This document shows, piece by piece, positions 32,603 through 41,717 of a DNA stretch of 64,000 bases. Position 1 is the stretch's first letter. Each line of letters opens with the position of its first letter. Origin of the DNA: an uncultured Limosilactobacillus sp. (GTDB taxonomy: Bacteria; Bacillota; Bacilli; Lactobacillales; Lactobacillaceae); assembly GCF_934202705.1 (NCBI RefSeq), contig NZ_CAKPYE010000004.1:1-64000 (forward strand). The letters run 5' to 3'. Made by a program: the position numbers and the translations under genes. The notes beneath the pieces are model-generated. The model was not told where the DNA came from, ran no database searches, and worked only from the letters and a program-made list of their open reading frames with translations.

Positions 32603-33925
32603 ATGTCACTTATTACAGATATTTATGCTCGTGAAGTCCTTGACTCACGTGGTAACCCAACCGTTGAAGCTGAAGTTTACACTGAAGCTGGTGGTGTTGG
32701 TCGTGGAATCGTACCATCAGGTGCATCTACTGGTGAACACGAAGCTGTTGAACTTCGTGACGGTGATAAGAACCGTTTTGGCGGCAAGGGTGTTTTAAAA
32801 GCCGTTGCTAATGTTAACAACGTGATTGCTAAGGAAATTGTTGGGATGGAAGTTACTGATCAAATTGCAATTGATAAGGCAATGATCAAGTTAGATGGTA
32901 CCCCAAACAAGGGTAAGTTAGGTGCTAATGCGATTCTATCAGTTTCACTTGCTGCTGCTCGGGCTGCTGCTGATGAACTACAAGTTCCTCTTTACAATTA
33001 TCTTGGTGGTTTTAACGCTCATGTAATGCCAACTCCAATGATGAACGTTATTAATGGTGGTGCACACTCTGACAACAAGGTTGATTTCCAAGAATTCATG
33101 ATTATGCCGGTTGGTGCGCCAACAGTTCGTGAAGCCATTCGGATGGGTTCCGAAACTTTCCATGCTTTGAAGAAGGAATTGGAAGCTGCTGGTAAAGTTA
33201 CATCTGTTGGTGATGAAGGTGGATTTGCACCTGACTTTGCCAATAATGAAGAACCATTTGAATTCTTGATCAAGGCAATCAAGGACGCTGGTTACAAGCC
33301 AGGTAAGGACGTTGCCATTGCCTTTGACGTAGCCGCTTCAGAATTATGGAATGATGATGACAAGAAGTACAAGCTTCGTTGGTCTACTGGTGAAGAATTT
33401 ACGACGGAAGAATGGATTGACTACCTGTCAGGGATTATTGCTAAATACCCAGTGGTATCTGTTGAAGACCCAATTGATGAAAACAACTGGGATGACTGGG
33501 TAACGATTACCAACAAGCTTGGCAAGAAGGTTCAATTAGTTGGTGATGACTTCTTCGTTACGAACACTGACTACTTAGCTAAGGGTATCAAGATGGGGGC
33601 TGCTAACTCAATCTTGATTAAGCTTAACCAAATTGGAACTTTGACTGAAACTGTTGAAGCAATCGAAATGGCTAAAGAAGCTGGTTACACGGCAATCGTA
33701 TCCCACCGTTCAGGTGAAACTGAAGATACAACGATTGCTGACTTGGTTGTCGCTACAAATGCCGGCCAAATTAAGACTGGTTCTATGAGCCGGACTGACC
33801 GTCTTGCTAAGTACAACCAATTAATGCGGATTGAAGATAACCTTGGCGATGTTGCTAAGTACAAGGGAATTCGTTCCTTCTATAACTTAAGTGAACAAGC
33901 CAAGTTAGATATCGAAAATCGTTAA
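32603..33925 (+). CDS. eno: Enolase
   Basis: A 440-residue enzyme converting 2-phosphoglycerate to phosphoenolpyruvate; often also surface-exposed in lactobacilli. It starts with ITDIYAREVLDSRGNPTVE. Metal ligands lie in AFDVAASE, SVEDPIDE and LVGDDFFVTN. The signature LIKLNQIGTLTETVEAI and the catalytic SHRSGETEDT are present. Codon bias is strong. GGAGGAGAG precedes the ATG, and a terminator follows. Confidence 0.98.
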   Translation: MSLITDIYAREVLDSRGNPTVEAEVYTEAGGVGRGIVPSGASTGEHEAVELRDGDKNRFGGKGVLKAVANVNNVIAKEIVGMEVTDQIAIDKAMIKLDGTPNKGKLGANAILSVSLAAARAAADELQVPLYNYLGGFNAHVMPTPMMNVINGGAHSDNKVDFQEFMIMPVGAPTVREAIRMGSETFHALKKELEAAGKVTSVGDEGGFAPDFANNEEPFEFLIKAIKDAGYKPGKDVAIAFDVAASELWNDDDKKYKLRWSTGEEFTTEEWIDYLSGIIAKYPVVSVEDPIDENNWDDWVTITNKLGKKVQLVGDDFFVTNTDYLAKGIKMGAANSILIKLNQIGTLTETVEAIEMAKEAGYTAIVSHRSGETEDTTIADLVVATNAGQIKTGSMSRTDRLAKYNQLMRIEDNLGDVAKYKGIRSFYNLSEQAKLDIENR

Positions 33926-33946
33926 TATAGGTTTACTAACCGTTGA

Positions 33947-33979
33947 AGAGACTGAACATTAATGTTCAGTCTCTTTTTT
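33947..33979 (+). terminator. Terminator after eno
   Basis: AGAGACTGAACAT pairs perfectly with ATGTTCAGTCTCT, followed by six T residues. Confidence 0.9.
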
Positions 33980-34004
33980 ATGAAATTAATCTAAGAAGTT
34001 CTCA

Positions 34005-34033
34005 TTGATTTTTTATTTAAGCTTCTTTATAAT
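34005..34033 (+). promoter_or_regulatory. Promoter of the amino-acid permease gene
   Basis: TTGATT, 17 nt, TATAAT. Confidence 0.75.
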
Positions 34034-34068
34034 AACTCCAGAAATTATTTAAAGGAGTGAATGAGTCA

Positions 34069-35457
34069 ATGGCAAAAAAAGATGCTCCAGAATTGTCAAG
34101 GACAATGACTGCTGGACAAATGGAGATGATCTCGCTTGGAGGGGCAATTGGTGTTGGCCTGTTTATGGGGTCAACATCGACCATTAAATGGACTGGTCCA
34201 TCTGTGTTATTGGCATACGCTTTTGTTGGGTTGATTTTATATGTTGTAATGCGGGCACTAGGGGAAATGATTTACATTAATCCGGGAACTGGATCGTTTG
34301 CTGATTATGCAACGGAATATGTGCACCCTTTGGCCGGCTACCTTGCCAAATGGGCAAATGTTTTTGAATATATCGTAGTTGGTATGTCTGAAGTGGTGGC
34401 AGCTACTGAATACCTGAAGTACTGGTGGCCTCATTTGCATACCTGGTTTGCGGGGATCGTTATTATAATTTTCTTGGTTTTGGCTAATTTAGCCAGCGCT
34501 AAAGCATATGGGTCGCTAGAGTTTTGGTTTGCCATGATTAAAGTGGTGACGATTATCATGATGATTTTGCTCGGTTTTATGGTAATCTTCTTTGGTTTTG
34601 GTAACGGTGGCCACCCAACTGGGTTCTCTAATTTATGGGCCCACGGGGGATTCTTTACTGGTGGAGTAAAGGGCTTTTTCTTTTCAATGTCCATTATCGT
34701 TGGTTCTTATGAGGGAATTGAACTACTTGGGATTTCGGCTGGTGAAGTAGCGGACCCACAAAAGGCCATCGTTAAATCTGTGAAGTCAGTTCTATTACGA
34801 ATTTTGATTTTTTATGTTGGTGCAATTTTTGTGATTGTAACGATTTATCCATGGAACAAACTTAGTGCTGTTGGTTCGCCATTTGTTTCTACTTTTGCAA
34901 AAGTTGGGATTACTGCAGCAGCGTCAATTATTAACTTTGTGGTTTTGACCGCTGCTTTGTCTGGTGCTAATTCTGGTATTTATAGTTCTAGTCGAATGCT
35001 GTTTAAATTGGCCCATGAAGGGGATGCGCCTAAAATATTTGGTCGGTTATCAAAACGAATTGTTCCTGATGCTGCGATCTTGGGTATTTCAGGAGGAATT
35101 CTGATTGGATTTATTTTGAATATGGTGGCGACAATGTTTAGCAAGTCGACGTCTGACCTTTTCGTGGTAGTCTTCAGTTCCTCAGTACTCCCAGGCATGG
35201 TACCGTGGTTTGTAATTCTCTTAGCAGAACTTAAATTTCGTCATAACAATCCGGACCTGATGAAAGATCACCCATTTACCCTTCCGTTATATCCGTTTTC
35301 TAATTACTTTGCATTTTTGATGTTATTGGTAATTGTGATCTTTATGTTTATTAATCCAGATACACGGATTTCTGTAATTGTCGGAGCCGCGGTTTTGATT
35401 GTGGCAACGGTTGTTTACCTGGTTCGTCATAAAGAAGCTCAGTCAGCAAGGAACTAG
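34069..35457 (+). CDS. APC-family amino-acid permease
   Basis: A 462-residue permease of the amino-acid transporter family (AAT) with about 12 membrane helices. Helix 1 has the substrate-binding GGAIGVGLFMGSTSTIKWTGPSV motif near residues 25-47. Helix 6 has SYEGIELLGISAGEVADPQKAI, a family-typical block. The substrate is unknown. The frame opens at GTG 34057, directly on AAAGGAG; ATG 34069, 12 nt after it, is the better start. It has its own promoter. Confidence 0.9.
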   Translation: MAKKDAPELSRTMTAGQMEMISLGGAIGVGLFMGSTSTIKWTGPSVLLAYAFVGLILYVVMRALGEMIYINPGTGSFADYATEYVHPLAGYLAKWANVFEYIVVGMSEVVAATEYLKYWWPHLHTWFAGIVIIIFLVLANLASAKAYGSLEFWFAMIKVVTIIMMILLGFMVIFFGFGNGGHPTGFSNLWAHGGFFTGGVKGFFFSMSIIVGSYEGIELLGISAGEVADPQKAIVKSVKSVLLRILIFYVGAIFVIVTIYPWNKLSAVGSPFVSTFAKVGITAAASIINFVVLTAALSGANSGIYSSSRMLFKLAHEGDAPKIFGRLSKRIVPDAAILGISGGILIGFILNMVATMFSKSTSDLFVVVFSSSVLPGMVPWFVILLAELKFRHNNPDLMKDHPFTLPLYPFSNYFAFLMLLVIVIFMFINPDTRISVIVGAAVLIVATVVYLVRHKEAQSARN

Positions 35458-35503
35458 TGAATGTGGTACACTCTAAAAGAATGAAAAATTTGGAGTGGCA
35501 ATC

Positions 35504-37063
35504 TTGAGTAAACTATATTTTGGAAAGTTAAATTTTAGTAATCTTCGTCAAATTGGACGGGCAATTGTCATTGGAGTGTTGACTGGATTAGTTGTGAGCG
35601 TGTTTCGCTCGGCAATCCAACACGGACTATCATTGGTAATTGCCTGTTTTAATTTATTCCATCATCAGCCGATTTGGCTGATCCCGTGGGTACTTGGCTC
35701 AATTATCATTGCTTTGTTATTGGGACGAATGGCCCAAAATAATCCAAACATTAAGGGATCTGGAATTCCTCAAGTTGAGGGACAACTAACTGGTCAGTTT
35801 GACGAGCAATGGTGGCCAGTCCTGTGGCGAAAATTTGTTGGTGGAATTCTGGGCATTGGTTCTGGCCTCTTTTTGGGTCGGGAAGGTCCGTCAATCCAAC
35901 TGGGTGCTACAATTGGTCAAGGCATTGCTGAACATAATCAGGTTACTAAAATTGAGCGTCGTGTCGGAATTGCTTCCGGAGCTGCAGCAGGTTTATCGGC
36001 AGCTTTTAACGCGCCAATTGCCAGTTCCATGTTTATTTTAGAAGAAGTGTATCATAACTTTTCACCCTTAGTGTGGTTATCAGTTTTTATCAGTGCAGTA
36101 GTTTCAAATGGGGTTTCGATGACCTTTTTTGGCTTACGTCCTGATCTAGACTTGCCTCATGAGGGGTTATTTCCCGCTAATCAATATATTCACTTAATCG
36201 TCCTTGGGCTGATTTTAGGAATTCTAGGACGGGTTTACCAGTATGTCATTTTGCATTTGGGCGTTTGGAGTCGACGACTGACTTGGTTAAAACCAAGCTG
36301 GTATCCAGTGATTCCTTTTTTGCTTGTAATTCCGATTGCTTGGTATTGGCCAGTGACACTGGGCGGTGGAAACAGTCTAATTGTTTCTTTACCCAAATTA
36401 CCGCTTTCCATTCCGTTATTATTTGGGTTCTTACTGTTGCGCTTTGTTTTTTCAATGATTAGTTATGGTTCAGAAATTCCTGGGGGGATTTTTCTGCCAA
36501 TCCTAACTTTAGGAGCAGTGATTGGTGCTTGCTACTGTGCTACTTTGGTATCGTTTGGTTTAGTTCCTAAACAGTATCTTGGCAACTATGCTATTTATGC
36601 AATGGCTGGCTATTTTGCTTGCATCTCGAAAGCCCCCTTTACAGCCATTCTGCTAATCACTGAAATGGTTGGTTCCATGACTCACTTAATGCCACTGGCG
36701 GTAGTTGCAGTTACAGCATATGTTATCAATGATATTTTGGGTGGCCTTCCCGTATACATGGCGATGTTTAATAATTTTATTCACCGGAGTCCACGCAAAG
36801 AGTTGTCTGGAATGACTCAAATGACAGTTTCCATTTTTGCCGGGGCACAGTTAGACGGAATCTTAATTAAGAACTTTGCCTGGCCAAAAGGGAGTTTAGT
36901 ATTAGCAATTTATCGGGGTGAAGAAGAATTGGTTCCCCGTGGAAATACACAACTGCAAGTTGGTGATACCTTGGTGATTCAGCTAACCGGTCATGATCAT
37001 TTAGAAAATCAGCAAGTGATTAATCAGGCAGCCCATCACGAGGAGAAACCTGGTCAAGAATAA
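35504..37063 (+). CDS. ClC-family chloride channel/antiporter with TrkA-C domain
   Basis: A protein of about 519 residues with a ClC membrane domain carrying the three selectivity-filter signatures: GSGIPQVEG, GREGPSIQLGA (gating Glu) and GGIFLPILTLGAVIG. A C-terminal RCK_C/TrkA-C-type domain (about residues 440-505, VLAIYRGEELVPRGNTQLQ-like) follows, as in several Firmicutes ClCs. The gating Glu suggests an H+/Cl- or fluoride/Cl- exchanger rather than a pure channel; inference only. TTG 35504 lies 9 nt after GGAG; GTG 35495 touches the site. An extended -10 TGGTACACT lies at 35464-35472. Confidence 0.88.
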   Translation: MSKLYFGKLNFSNLRQIGRAIVIGVLTGLVVSVFRSAIQHGLSLVIACFNLFHHQPIWLIPWVLGSIIIALLLGRMAQNNPNIKGSGIPQVEGQLTGQFDEQWWPVLWRKFVGGILGIGSGLFLGREGPSIQLGATIGQGIAEHNQVTKIERRVGIASGAAAGLSAAFNAPIASSMFILEEVYHNFSPLVWLSVFISAVVSNGVSMTFFGLRPDLDLPHEGLFPANQYIHLIVLGLILGILGRVYQYVILHLGVWSRRLTWLKPSWYPVIPFLLVIPIAWYWPVTLGGGNSLIVSLPKLPLSIPLLFGFLLLRFVFSMISYGSEIPGGIFLPILTLGAVIGACYCATLVSFGLVPKQYLGNYAIYAMAGYFACISKAPFTAILLITEMVGSMTHLMPLAVVAVTAYVINDILGGLPVYMAMFNNFIHRSPRKELSGMTQMTVSIFAGAQLDGILIKNFAWPKGSLVLAIYRGEEELVPRGNTQLQVGDTLVIQLTGHDHLENQQVINQAAHHEEKPGQE

Positions 37064-37079
37064 GAAAGTATGTTATCAT
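37051..37079 (+). promoter_or_regulatory. Promoter of secG-rnr-smpB
   Basis: TGGTCA, 17 nt, TATCAT, with the TGT extension before the -10 (TGTTATCAT at 37071-37079). Confidence 0.5.
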
Positions 37080-37116
37080 TTAATGGTTATAGTGTGGGAA
37101 ATTAGGAGGAAGAACC

Positions 37117-37356
37117 TTGCAAAATATGTTAATGACCCTCTTCTTAATTGACTGCGTCGTTTTGATCGCATGTGTTATGATGCAGCCAGCAAAGAATGAT
37201 AATGATGCCATGTCAGCCTTAACCGGTGGTGCTGGCGATCTATTTTCACGTCGAAAAGCACGTGGCTTTGAAGCCGTCATGCAAATTGTTACCACAATTG
37301 TCGGTGCCCTTTTCTTTATTTTGGCATTGGCGTTGGTTTATGTTTCGGCGCACTAA
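37117..37356 (+). CDS. secG: Preprotein translocase subunit SecG
   Basis: A 79-residue membrane subunit of SecYEG. Two hydrophobic helices (about residues 2-22 and 55-77) flank the conserved loop MQPAKNDNDAMSALTGGAGDLFSRRKARGFE. The TTG start at 37117 has AGGAGGA upstream. secG-rnr-smpB is a widely conserved order in Firmicutes, linking protein export with ribosome rescue genes. Confidence 0.95.
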   Translation: MQNMLMTLFLIDCVVLIACVMMQPAKNDNDAMSALTGGAGDLFSRRKARGFEAVMQIVTTIVGALFFILALALVYVSAH

Positions 37357-37369
37357 AGAAATACACAGG

Positions 37370-37412
37370 AGAGGCTGAGAAATAACGGCAGTTGTTTCGC
37401 AGCCTTTTGTTT
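37370..37412 (+). terminator. Attenuator-like hairpin between secG and rnr
   Basis: AGGCTG-GAAA pairs with TTTC-CAGCCT, followed by a T-rich stretch. It probably gives partial termination. Confidence 0.6.
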
Positions 37413-37439
37413 TATTTAACTTCATTGGAAAGGAATAAC

Positions 37440-39797
37440 ATGACTGAATTAAAAGCAAGAATATTAGAAGATTTACAAGCAAATCCAACGATCAGTCTGT
37501 CTGCAGAAAAAATTGCTCGCAAATTGGGGATGACTTCTGCGGAAGACTTTACACCGATTGTTCAAGCCCTTGCCCAGCTGGAACGAGAAAAAAAAGTCCA
37601 AGTAACTGATCAGGGAGAGTTTAAAATGGTTCCCCAACAACAACTAGTTACTGGAATTTTCCATGGTAACAGTAAAGGCTTTGGCTTTGTTGCCTATGAC
37701 GAAACGCTACCGGATATTTATATTAATCCTGATCATACGATGTATGCGTTATCCGGAGATGAAGTTCAGGTAAAAATTTTGCGTGCTGGTGATCCCGGAT
37801 CGGGACAAGGACCAGAAGGTTCCGTTGAAGGGATTATTGATCATCATTATGACCACGTGGTTGGTGAATTCAAGAATTTAACGATGGGTAATTACATCGG
37901 TGAAATTATTCTGAAAGACAAAAAGATTAGCCATCTGAAATTTTATGTTTCTGATCAAGGCCTCCATCCGCAAGATGGCGAGATCGTAACTGCTACAATT
38001 AGTGAATATCCAAATGAAGATGCACCAGCAGTAATGACAGGAGCTGTTACTGAGGTTGTTGGTGATAAGAATGAACCTGGAATTGATATTTTATCTGTTG
38101 TCTATGCGCATGATGTTCCTCACGACTTTCCTAAGGAAGCGATGGATCAGGCTAACCAAATTCCATTGAAAGTTCTACCAGAAGAAAAGCAGGGACGGCG
38201 AGACATTACAAAGCAACCACTAGTGACGATTGACAGTATCGAATCTAAAGATTTAGATGACGCGGTTGTTGCTTGGAAAATGGACAATGGACACTATCAT
38301 CTAGGTGTTCATATTGCTGACGTGAGTCACTATGTTCAGCCCGGAACGCCATTAGACGAAGAAGCTTTCAAACGGGGAACTTCAGTGTACTTAACAGATC
38401 GGGTAATTCCAATGCTGCCACGGCGATTATCAAACGGAATTTGCTCTTTAAACCCGAATGAGGAACGGCTGGCAATGTCTTGTGAGATGGAAATTGACGA
38501 GCAAGGAAACATTCTGAAGCATGAGATTTTTCCGAGTGTGATTAAGTCACATGCGCGGATGACTTATAAAGCAGTCAATAAAATTCTCGAAGCAGATGAT
38601 GAAAAAACGAAGGCTCAGTATCAAGAGTTAGTCCCGATGTTTAAGACGATGGCAGAATTACATAAAATCTTATTCAAACACCGTCACCGACGAGGGGCCA
38701 TTGATTTTGAGGCACCAGAGGCTAAGATCATTGTTGATGAGATTGGACATCCAATTGATATCCAGCTTCGTGAACGCGGGTTGTCAGAACGAATGATCGA
38801 ATCCTTTATGCTAGCAGCAAACGAAACTGTTGCCGAACATTTTGATCACCTGCATGTACCATTTCTTTACCGAATTCATGAAAAACCCGATGCTGATCGC
38901 ATCAAAGATTTCGCAGACTTTTTGAGCGTTCTTGGCATTGAAATGAAGGGTGACCTCAATAATGTTAAGCCAAAGATGCTCCAACGAGTGTTAAAGCAAG
39001 TTGCTGGTACTCCAGAAGAGGAAATGGTTCAAGTTATGATGTTGCGGAGCATGCAACAGGCCAAATACTCCGCTGATGAACTAGGGCACTTTGGTTTAGG
39101 AGCAGAATATTACACTCACTTTACTTCACCAATTCGCCGTTATCCAGACACAACGGTTCATCGTTTAATTAAATGGTACCGTGAACATGGTACTGGTGAA
39201 ACTGCAAAGGCTAAGTATCGAGACCGGTTACCGGAAATTGCTGAACATACTTCGATTACTGAACGTCGTGGGATTGATACCGAACGTGATGTTGACAGTA
39301 TGAAAAAAGCTGAGTATATGGAAGATCATGTTGGAGAAACATTTGAAGCCGTGGTTAGTTCCGTAATGAAGTTTGGCTTATTTGTGGAACTTCCGAACAC
39401 TGTTGAAGGGTTAATTCATATTAGTGCGATGAACGATGACTATTATGAATATGTTGAGAAGCAGATGGCTTTGGTCGGACGAAGTAATCACCACATTTTC
39501 CGGATTGGTCAACCGGTGAAAGTTAAATTACTGCGGGTAGATAAAGACCAACGAGAAGTGGATTTTGAGCTAGTTAATCCGGAAGAAGCTCCAGTTACCA
39601 AGCTGCGGGTTGGTCGTGATAATGGCCGTCGTGGTCATAGACGAGGCCATAATGGTAATCATCGGCAAAATAATGATCAACGTCGGAGTCATCATGGTAA
39701 TCGCGATAATGGACATCGTAATCATCGGCAGATTAATCGTGGACAGACACGTCATGGTGGCGATCGACCGCAACATGAGCGTAACCGACGGCACTAA
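37440..39797 (+). CDS. rnr: Ribonuclease R
   Basis: A 785-residue RNB-family 3'-5' exoribonuclease that degrades structured RNA and works with tmRNA-SmpB on faulty mRNA. It has an N-terminal winged helix and cold-shock domains. The catalytic RNB block includes TIDSIESKDLDDAVVAW and LGVHIADVSHYVQPGTPLDEEAFKRGTSVYLTDRVIPMLPRRLSNGICSLNP. An S1 domain follows near residues 630-712. The last ~60 residues are an Arg/His/Asn/Gly-rich low-complexity tail in place of the usual Lys-rich tail. ATG 37440 has AAAGGAA upstream. Confidence 0.97.
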   Translation: MTELKARILEDLQANPTISLSAEKIARKLGMTSAEDFTPIVQALAQLEREKKVQVTDQGEFKMVPQQQLVTGIFHGNSKGFGFVAYDETLPDIYINPDHTMYALSGDEVQVKILRAGDPGSGQGPEGSVEGIIDHHYDHVVGEFKNLTMGNYIGEIILKDKKISHLKFYVSDQGLHPQDGEIVTATISEYPNEDAPAVMTGAVTEVVGDKNEPGIDILSVVYAHDVPHDFPKEAMDQANQIPLKVLPEEKQGRRDITKQPLVTIDSIESKDLDDAVVAWKMDNGHYHLGVHIADVSHYVQPGTPLDEEAFKRGTSVYLTDRVIPMLPRRLSNGICSLNPNEERLAMSCEMEIDEQGNILKHEIFPSVIKSHARMTYKAVNKILEADDEKTKAQYQELVPMFKTMAELHKILFKHRHRRGAIDFEAPEAKIIVDEIGHPIDIQLRERGLSERMIESFMLAANETVAEHFDHLHVPFLYRIHEKPDADRIKDFADFLSVLGIEMKGDLNNVKPKMLQRVLKQVAGTPEEEMVQVMMLRSMQQAKYSADELGHFGLGAEYYTHFTSPIRRYPDTTVHRLIKWYREHGTGETAKAKYRDRLPEIAEHTSITERRGIDTERDVDSMKKAEYMEDHVGETFEAVVSSVMKFGLFVELPNTVEGLIHISAMNDDYYEYVEKQMALVGRSNHHIFRIGQPVKVKLLRVDKDQREVDFELVNPEEAPVTKLRVGRDNGRRGHRRGHNGNHRQNNDQRRSHHGNRDNGHRNHRQINRGQTRHGGDRPQHERNRRH

Positions 39798-39812
39798 AAG
39801 CGGGGTGATTGG

Positions 39813-40286
39813 ATGGCAGGTAAACGACGTCAGACGCCAAATAACAATTTGGTAGCCCAAAATAAAAAAGCCCGTCATGACTATGCAGTTATGGCGACCT
39901 ATGAAGCAGGGATAGTATTAACTGGGACAGAAATTAAATCCGTCCGAGCACGGCGGATCAACTTAAAAGATGGTTATGCGCAGTTTCATAATGGTGAATT
40001 ATGGTTAATGAATGTTCATATTAGTGAATATAGTAACGGCACGATCTTTAACCATGACCCATTAAGAAATCGTAAACTACTTTTGCATAAGAAAGAACTC
40101 AAGAAATTAGCCGGTGAAATGAGTGTGAAGGGGGTCACCTTGATCCCACTGAAAGTTTATTTAAAACATGGTTTTGCAAAGGTTTTACTGGGGCTTGCTA
40201 AAGGGAAACATGAATATGATAAACGAAATGACATCAAGAAGCGGGAACAAGAACGTCAAATTGAACGGGTAATGAAACATTACTAG
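39813..40286 (+). CDS. smpB: SsrA-binding protein SmpB
   Basis: A 157-residue partner of tmRNA in trans-translation. The family block RHDYAVMATYEAGIVLTGTEIKSVRARRINLKDGYAQF lies at residues 21-58. The C-terminal helix tail KKREQERQIERVMKHY enters the empty decoding site. It follows rnr by 15 nt. The tmRNA it binds is encoded at 57888-58260. Confidence 0.97.
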   Translation: MAGKRRQTPNNNLVAQNKKARHDYAVMATYEAGIVLTGTEIKSVRARRINLKDGYAQFHNGELWLMNVHISEYSNGTIFNHDPLRNRKLLLHKKELKKLAGEMSVKGVTLIPLKVYLKHGFAKVLLGLAKGKHEYDKRNDIKKREQERQIERVMKHY

Positions 40287-40291
40287 TATTT

Positions 40292-40337
40292 AATCGGACG
40301 AGCAATAAGTTTTAACTCATATTGCTCGTCCGATTTT
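40292..40337. terminator. Bidirectional terminator after smpB
   Basis: A 15-bp stem, AATCGGACGAGCAAT with ATTGCTCGTCCGATT, between convergent genes. Confidence 0.88.
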
Positions 40338-40339
40338 GT

Positions 40340-40885
40340 CTATTTTGTTTTGTAGCAGCCAAGCTGGGGAAGTGAATTACGATTCCAGTGCCATAAACGG
40401 GCCCGACGTTGAAGGCTAGAAGGAGTACGCTTGTTAGCCCAGTGGTCTAAAACGCAGGCAATGAGAATTGCAATTGGTTCATCAGATTGCTGATTAATTG
40501 TTAATCGACAATAGAGATGGGATTGTTCAGGTTCCATTGTAAACACTAAATGATTATTGCGAAAGATTCGATAACGATTTGTAAATGCGTTACCGACAAT
40601 AACCCAATTAAGACCGTGAATATAGATAAACTCACGAACAAAGCCGAAGGATTTACCGATTGTCCCCATTCGTTGCCGATTCTGATAAATTGCAAATTTA
40701 GGCATTAAACCAAGTGACAGTTGTTTTAATTCAGCTAATAGTTGTCCCTGCATCGTATAAAGAGAAAGCGCATCGTTGCGAATTCCCCATTTACCGGTTA
40801 AGAGGTAGCAAGCCTGATCAAAATTATCATGAATAATGGTTGCTGAATGATCATTTGACCGGTTTTTCAGGTACAATGTCCGCAT
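40340..40885 (-). CDS. LURP-one-related/YxjI-like protein
   Basis: A 181-residue protein of the LOR/YxjI (tubby-like beta-barrel) type. Support comes from the pattern of short beta strands, including LSLYTMQGQLLAEL, KFAIYQNRQRMGTIGKSFGFVREFIYI and NWVIVGNAFTNRYRIFRNNHLVFTME. Function is unknown; plant members relate to defence and eukaryotic tubby-likes bind phosphoinositides. The frame ends in a basic, Arg- and Trp-rich tail. It is convergent with smpB and divergent from ung. Confidence 0.7.
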   Translation of the reverse strand: MRTLYLKNRSNDHSATIIHDNFDQACYLLTGKWGIRNDALSLYTMQGQLLAELKQLSLGLMPKFAIYQNRQRMGTIGKSFGFVREFIYIHGLNWVIVGNAFTNRYRIFRNNHLVFTMEPEQSHLYCRLTINQQSDEPIAILIACVLDHWANKRTPSSLQRRARLWHWNRNSLPQLGCYKTK

Positions 40886-40979
40886 TCAATTCACCGCTTT
40901 TCTCTTAGTTTTTCAATTTTATTTTACCAGTTGTATAATCAGTTGAACAGTTTTCTAAAGAGAGTTTAAAGACGGAGTA

Positions 40980-40988
40980 TGGTAAAAT
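40980..40988 (+). promoter_or_regulatory. Extended -10 TGGTAAAAT before ung
   Basis: It lies only 20 nt before the TTG start, so the leader would be very short. An alternative TATAAT is at 40934-40939 with a weak TTTCAA 17 nt upstream. Confidence 0.35.
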
Positions 40989-41007
40989 ATTGACGAGGTG
41001 GACAGCA

Positions 41008-41703
41008 TTGAAACAAATTATTCATAATGATTGGTGGCCCATTTTAAAACCACAATTTGAAGCTGATTACTACCAACAGTTACGAAAGTTTTTACTTCAG
41101 GAATATCGTCAGCACACAGTCTATCCTGAGATGCATCATATTTTTGAGGCTTTTGAGTGGACACCATTTAGTAAGGTTAAAGTTGTTATTTTGGGTCAAG
41201 ATCCGTACCATGGGCCTCACCAGGCGCATGGTTGCAGTTTTTCTGTCTTGCCAGGGGTCAAAATCCCGCCATCGTTACAAAATATTTATAAGGAATTACA
41301 AAATGATCTCGGTTATCCGCCGGTTAACCATGGCTATTTAAAAAAGTGGGCTGATCAAGGGGTGCTCCTTTTGAATTCAGTTTTAACCGTTCGCGATGGG
41401 CAGGCATTTTCGCATCGAGGACATGGTTGGGAAAAACTCACTGATGCCGCAATCCAGGCGCTTTCCAATCGTCCCGAGCCAGTGATTTTTATCTTATGGG
41501 GGCGGGCTGCTCAGGCAAAAAAGGCGTTGATCAATACCGAAACAAATATTGTCTTAGAATCGGCGCACCCTAGTCCGTTTTCTGCGAATCGCGGTTTCTT
41601 TGGTTCGCGACCGTTTTCCAGGACTAATGAGGCGTTAAAAGCGATGGGCGAAACCCCAATTGATTGGCAACTACCTGCGCATGTTGATATTCAATCTCAC
41701 TAA
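41008..41703 (+). CDS. ung: Uracil-DNA glycosylase (family 1)
   Basis: A 231-residue repair enzyme removing uracil from DNA. The water-activating loop VVILGQDPYHGPHQAHGCSFSV has Asp65. The Leu-insertion loop ESAHPSPFSANRGFFGSRPFS has the catalytic His. The TTG start at 41008 lies 6 nt after GAGGTGG. A TTG at 40990 would lie upstream of, and contain, that site. It is followed by pta after 14 nt. Confidence 0.96.
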   Translation: MKQIIHNDWWPILKPQFEADYYQQLRKFLLQEYRQHTVYPEMHHIFEAFEWTPFSKVKVVILGQDPYHGPHQAHGCSFSVLPGVKIPPSLQNIYKELQNDLGYPPVNHGYLKKWADQGVLLLNSVLTVRDGQAFSHRGHGWEKLTDAAIQALSNRPEPVIFILWGRAAQAKKALINTETNIVLESAHPSPFSANRGFFGSRPFSRTNEALKAMGETPIDWQLPAHVDIQSH

Positions 41704-41717
41704 GGAGGGAAATACAA

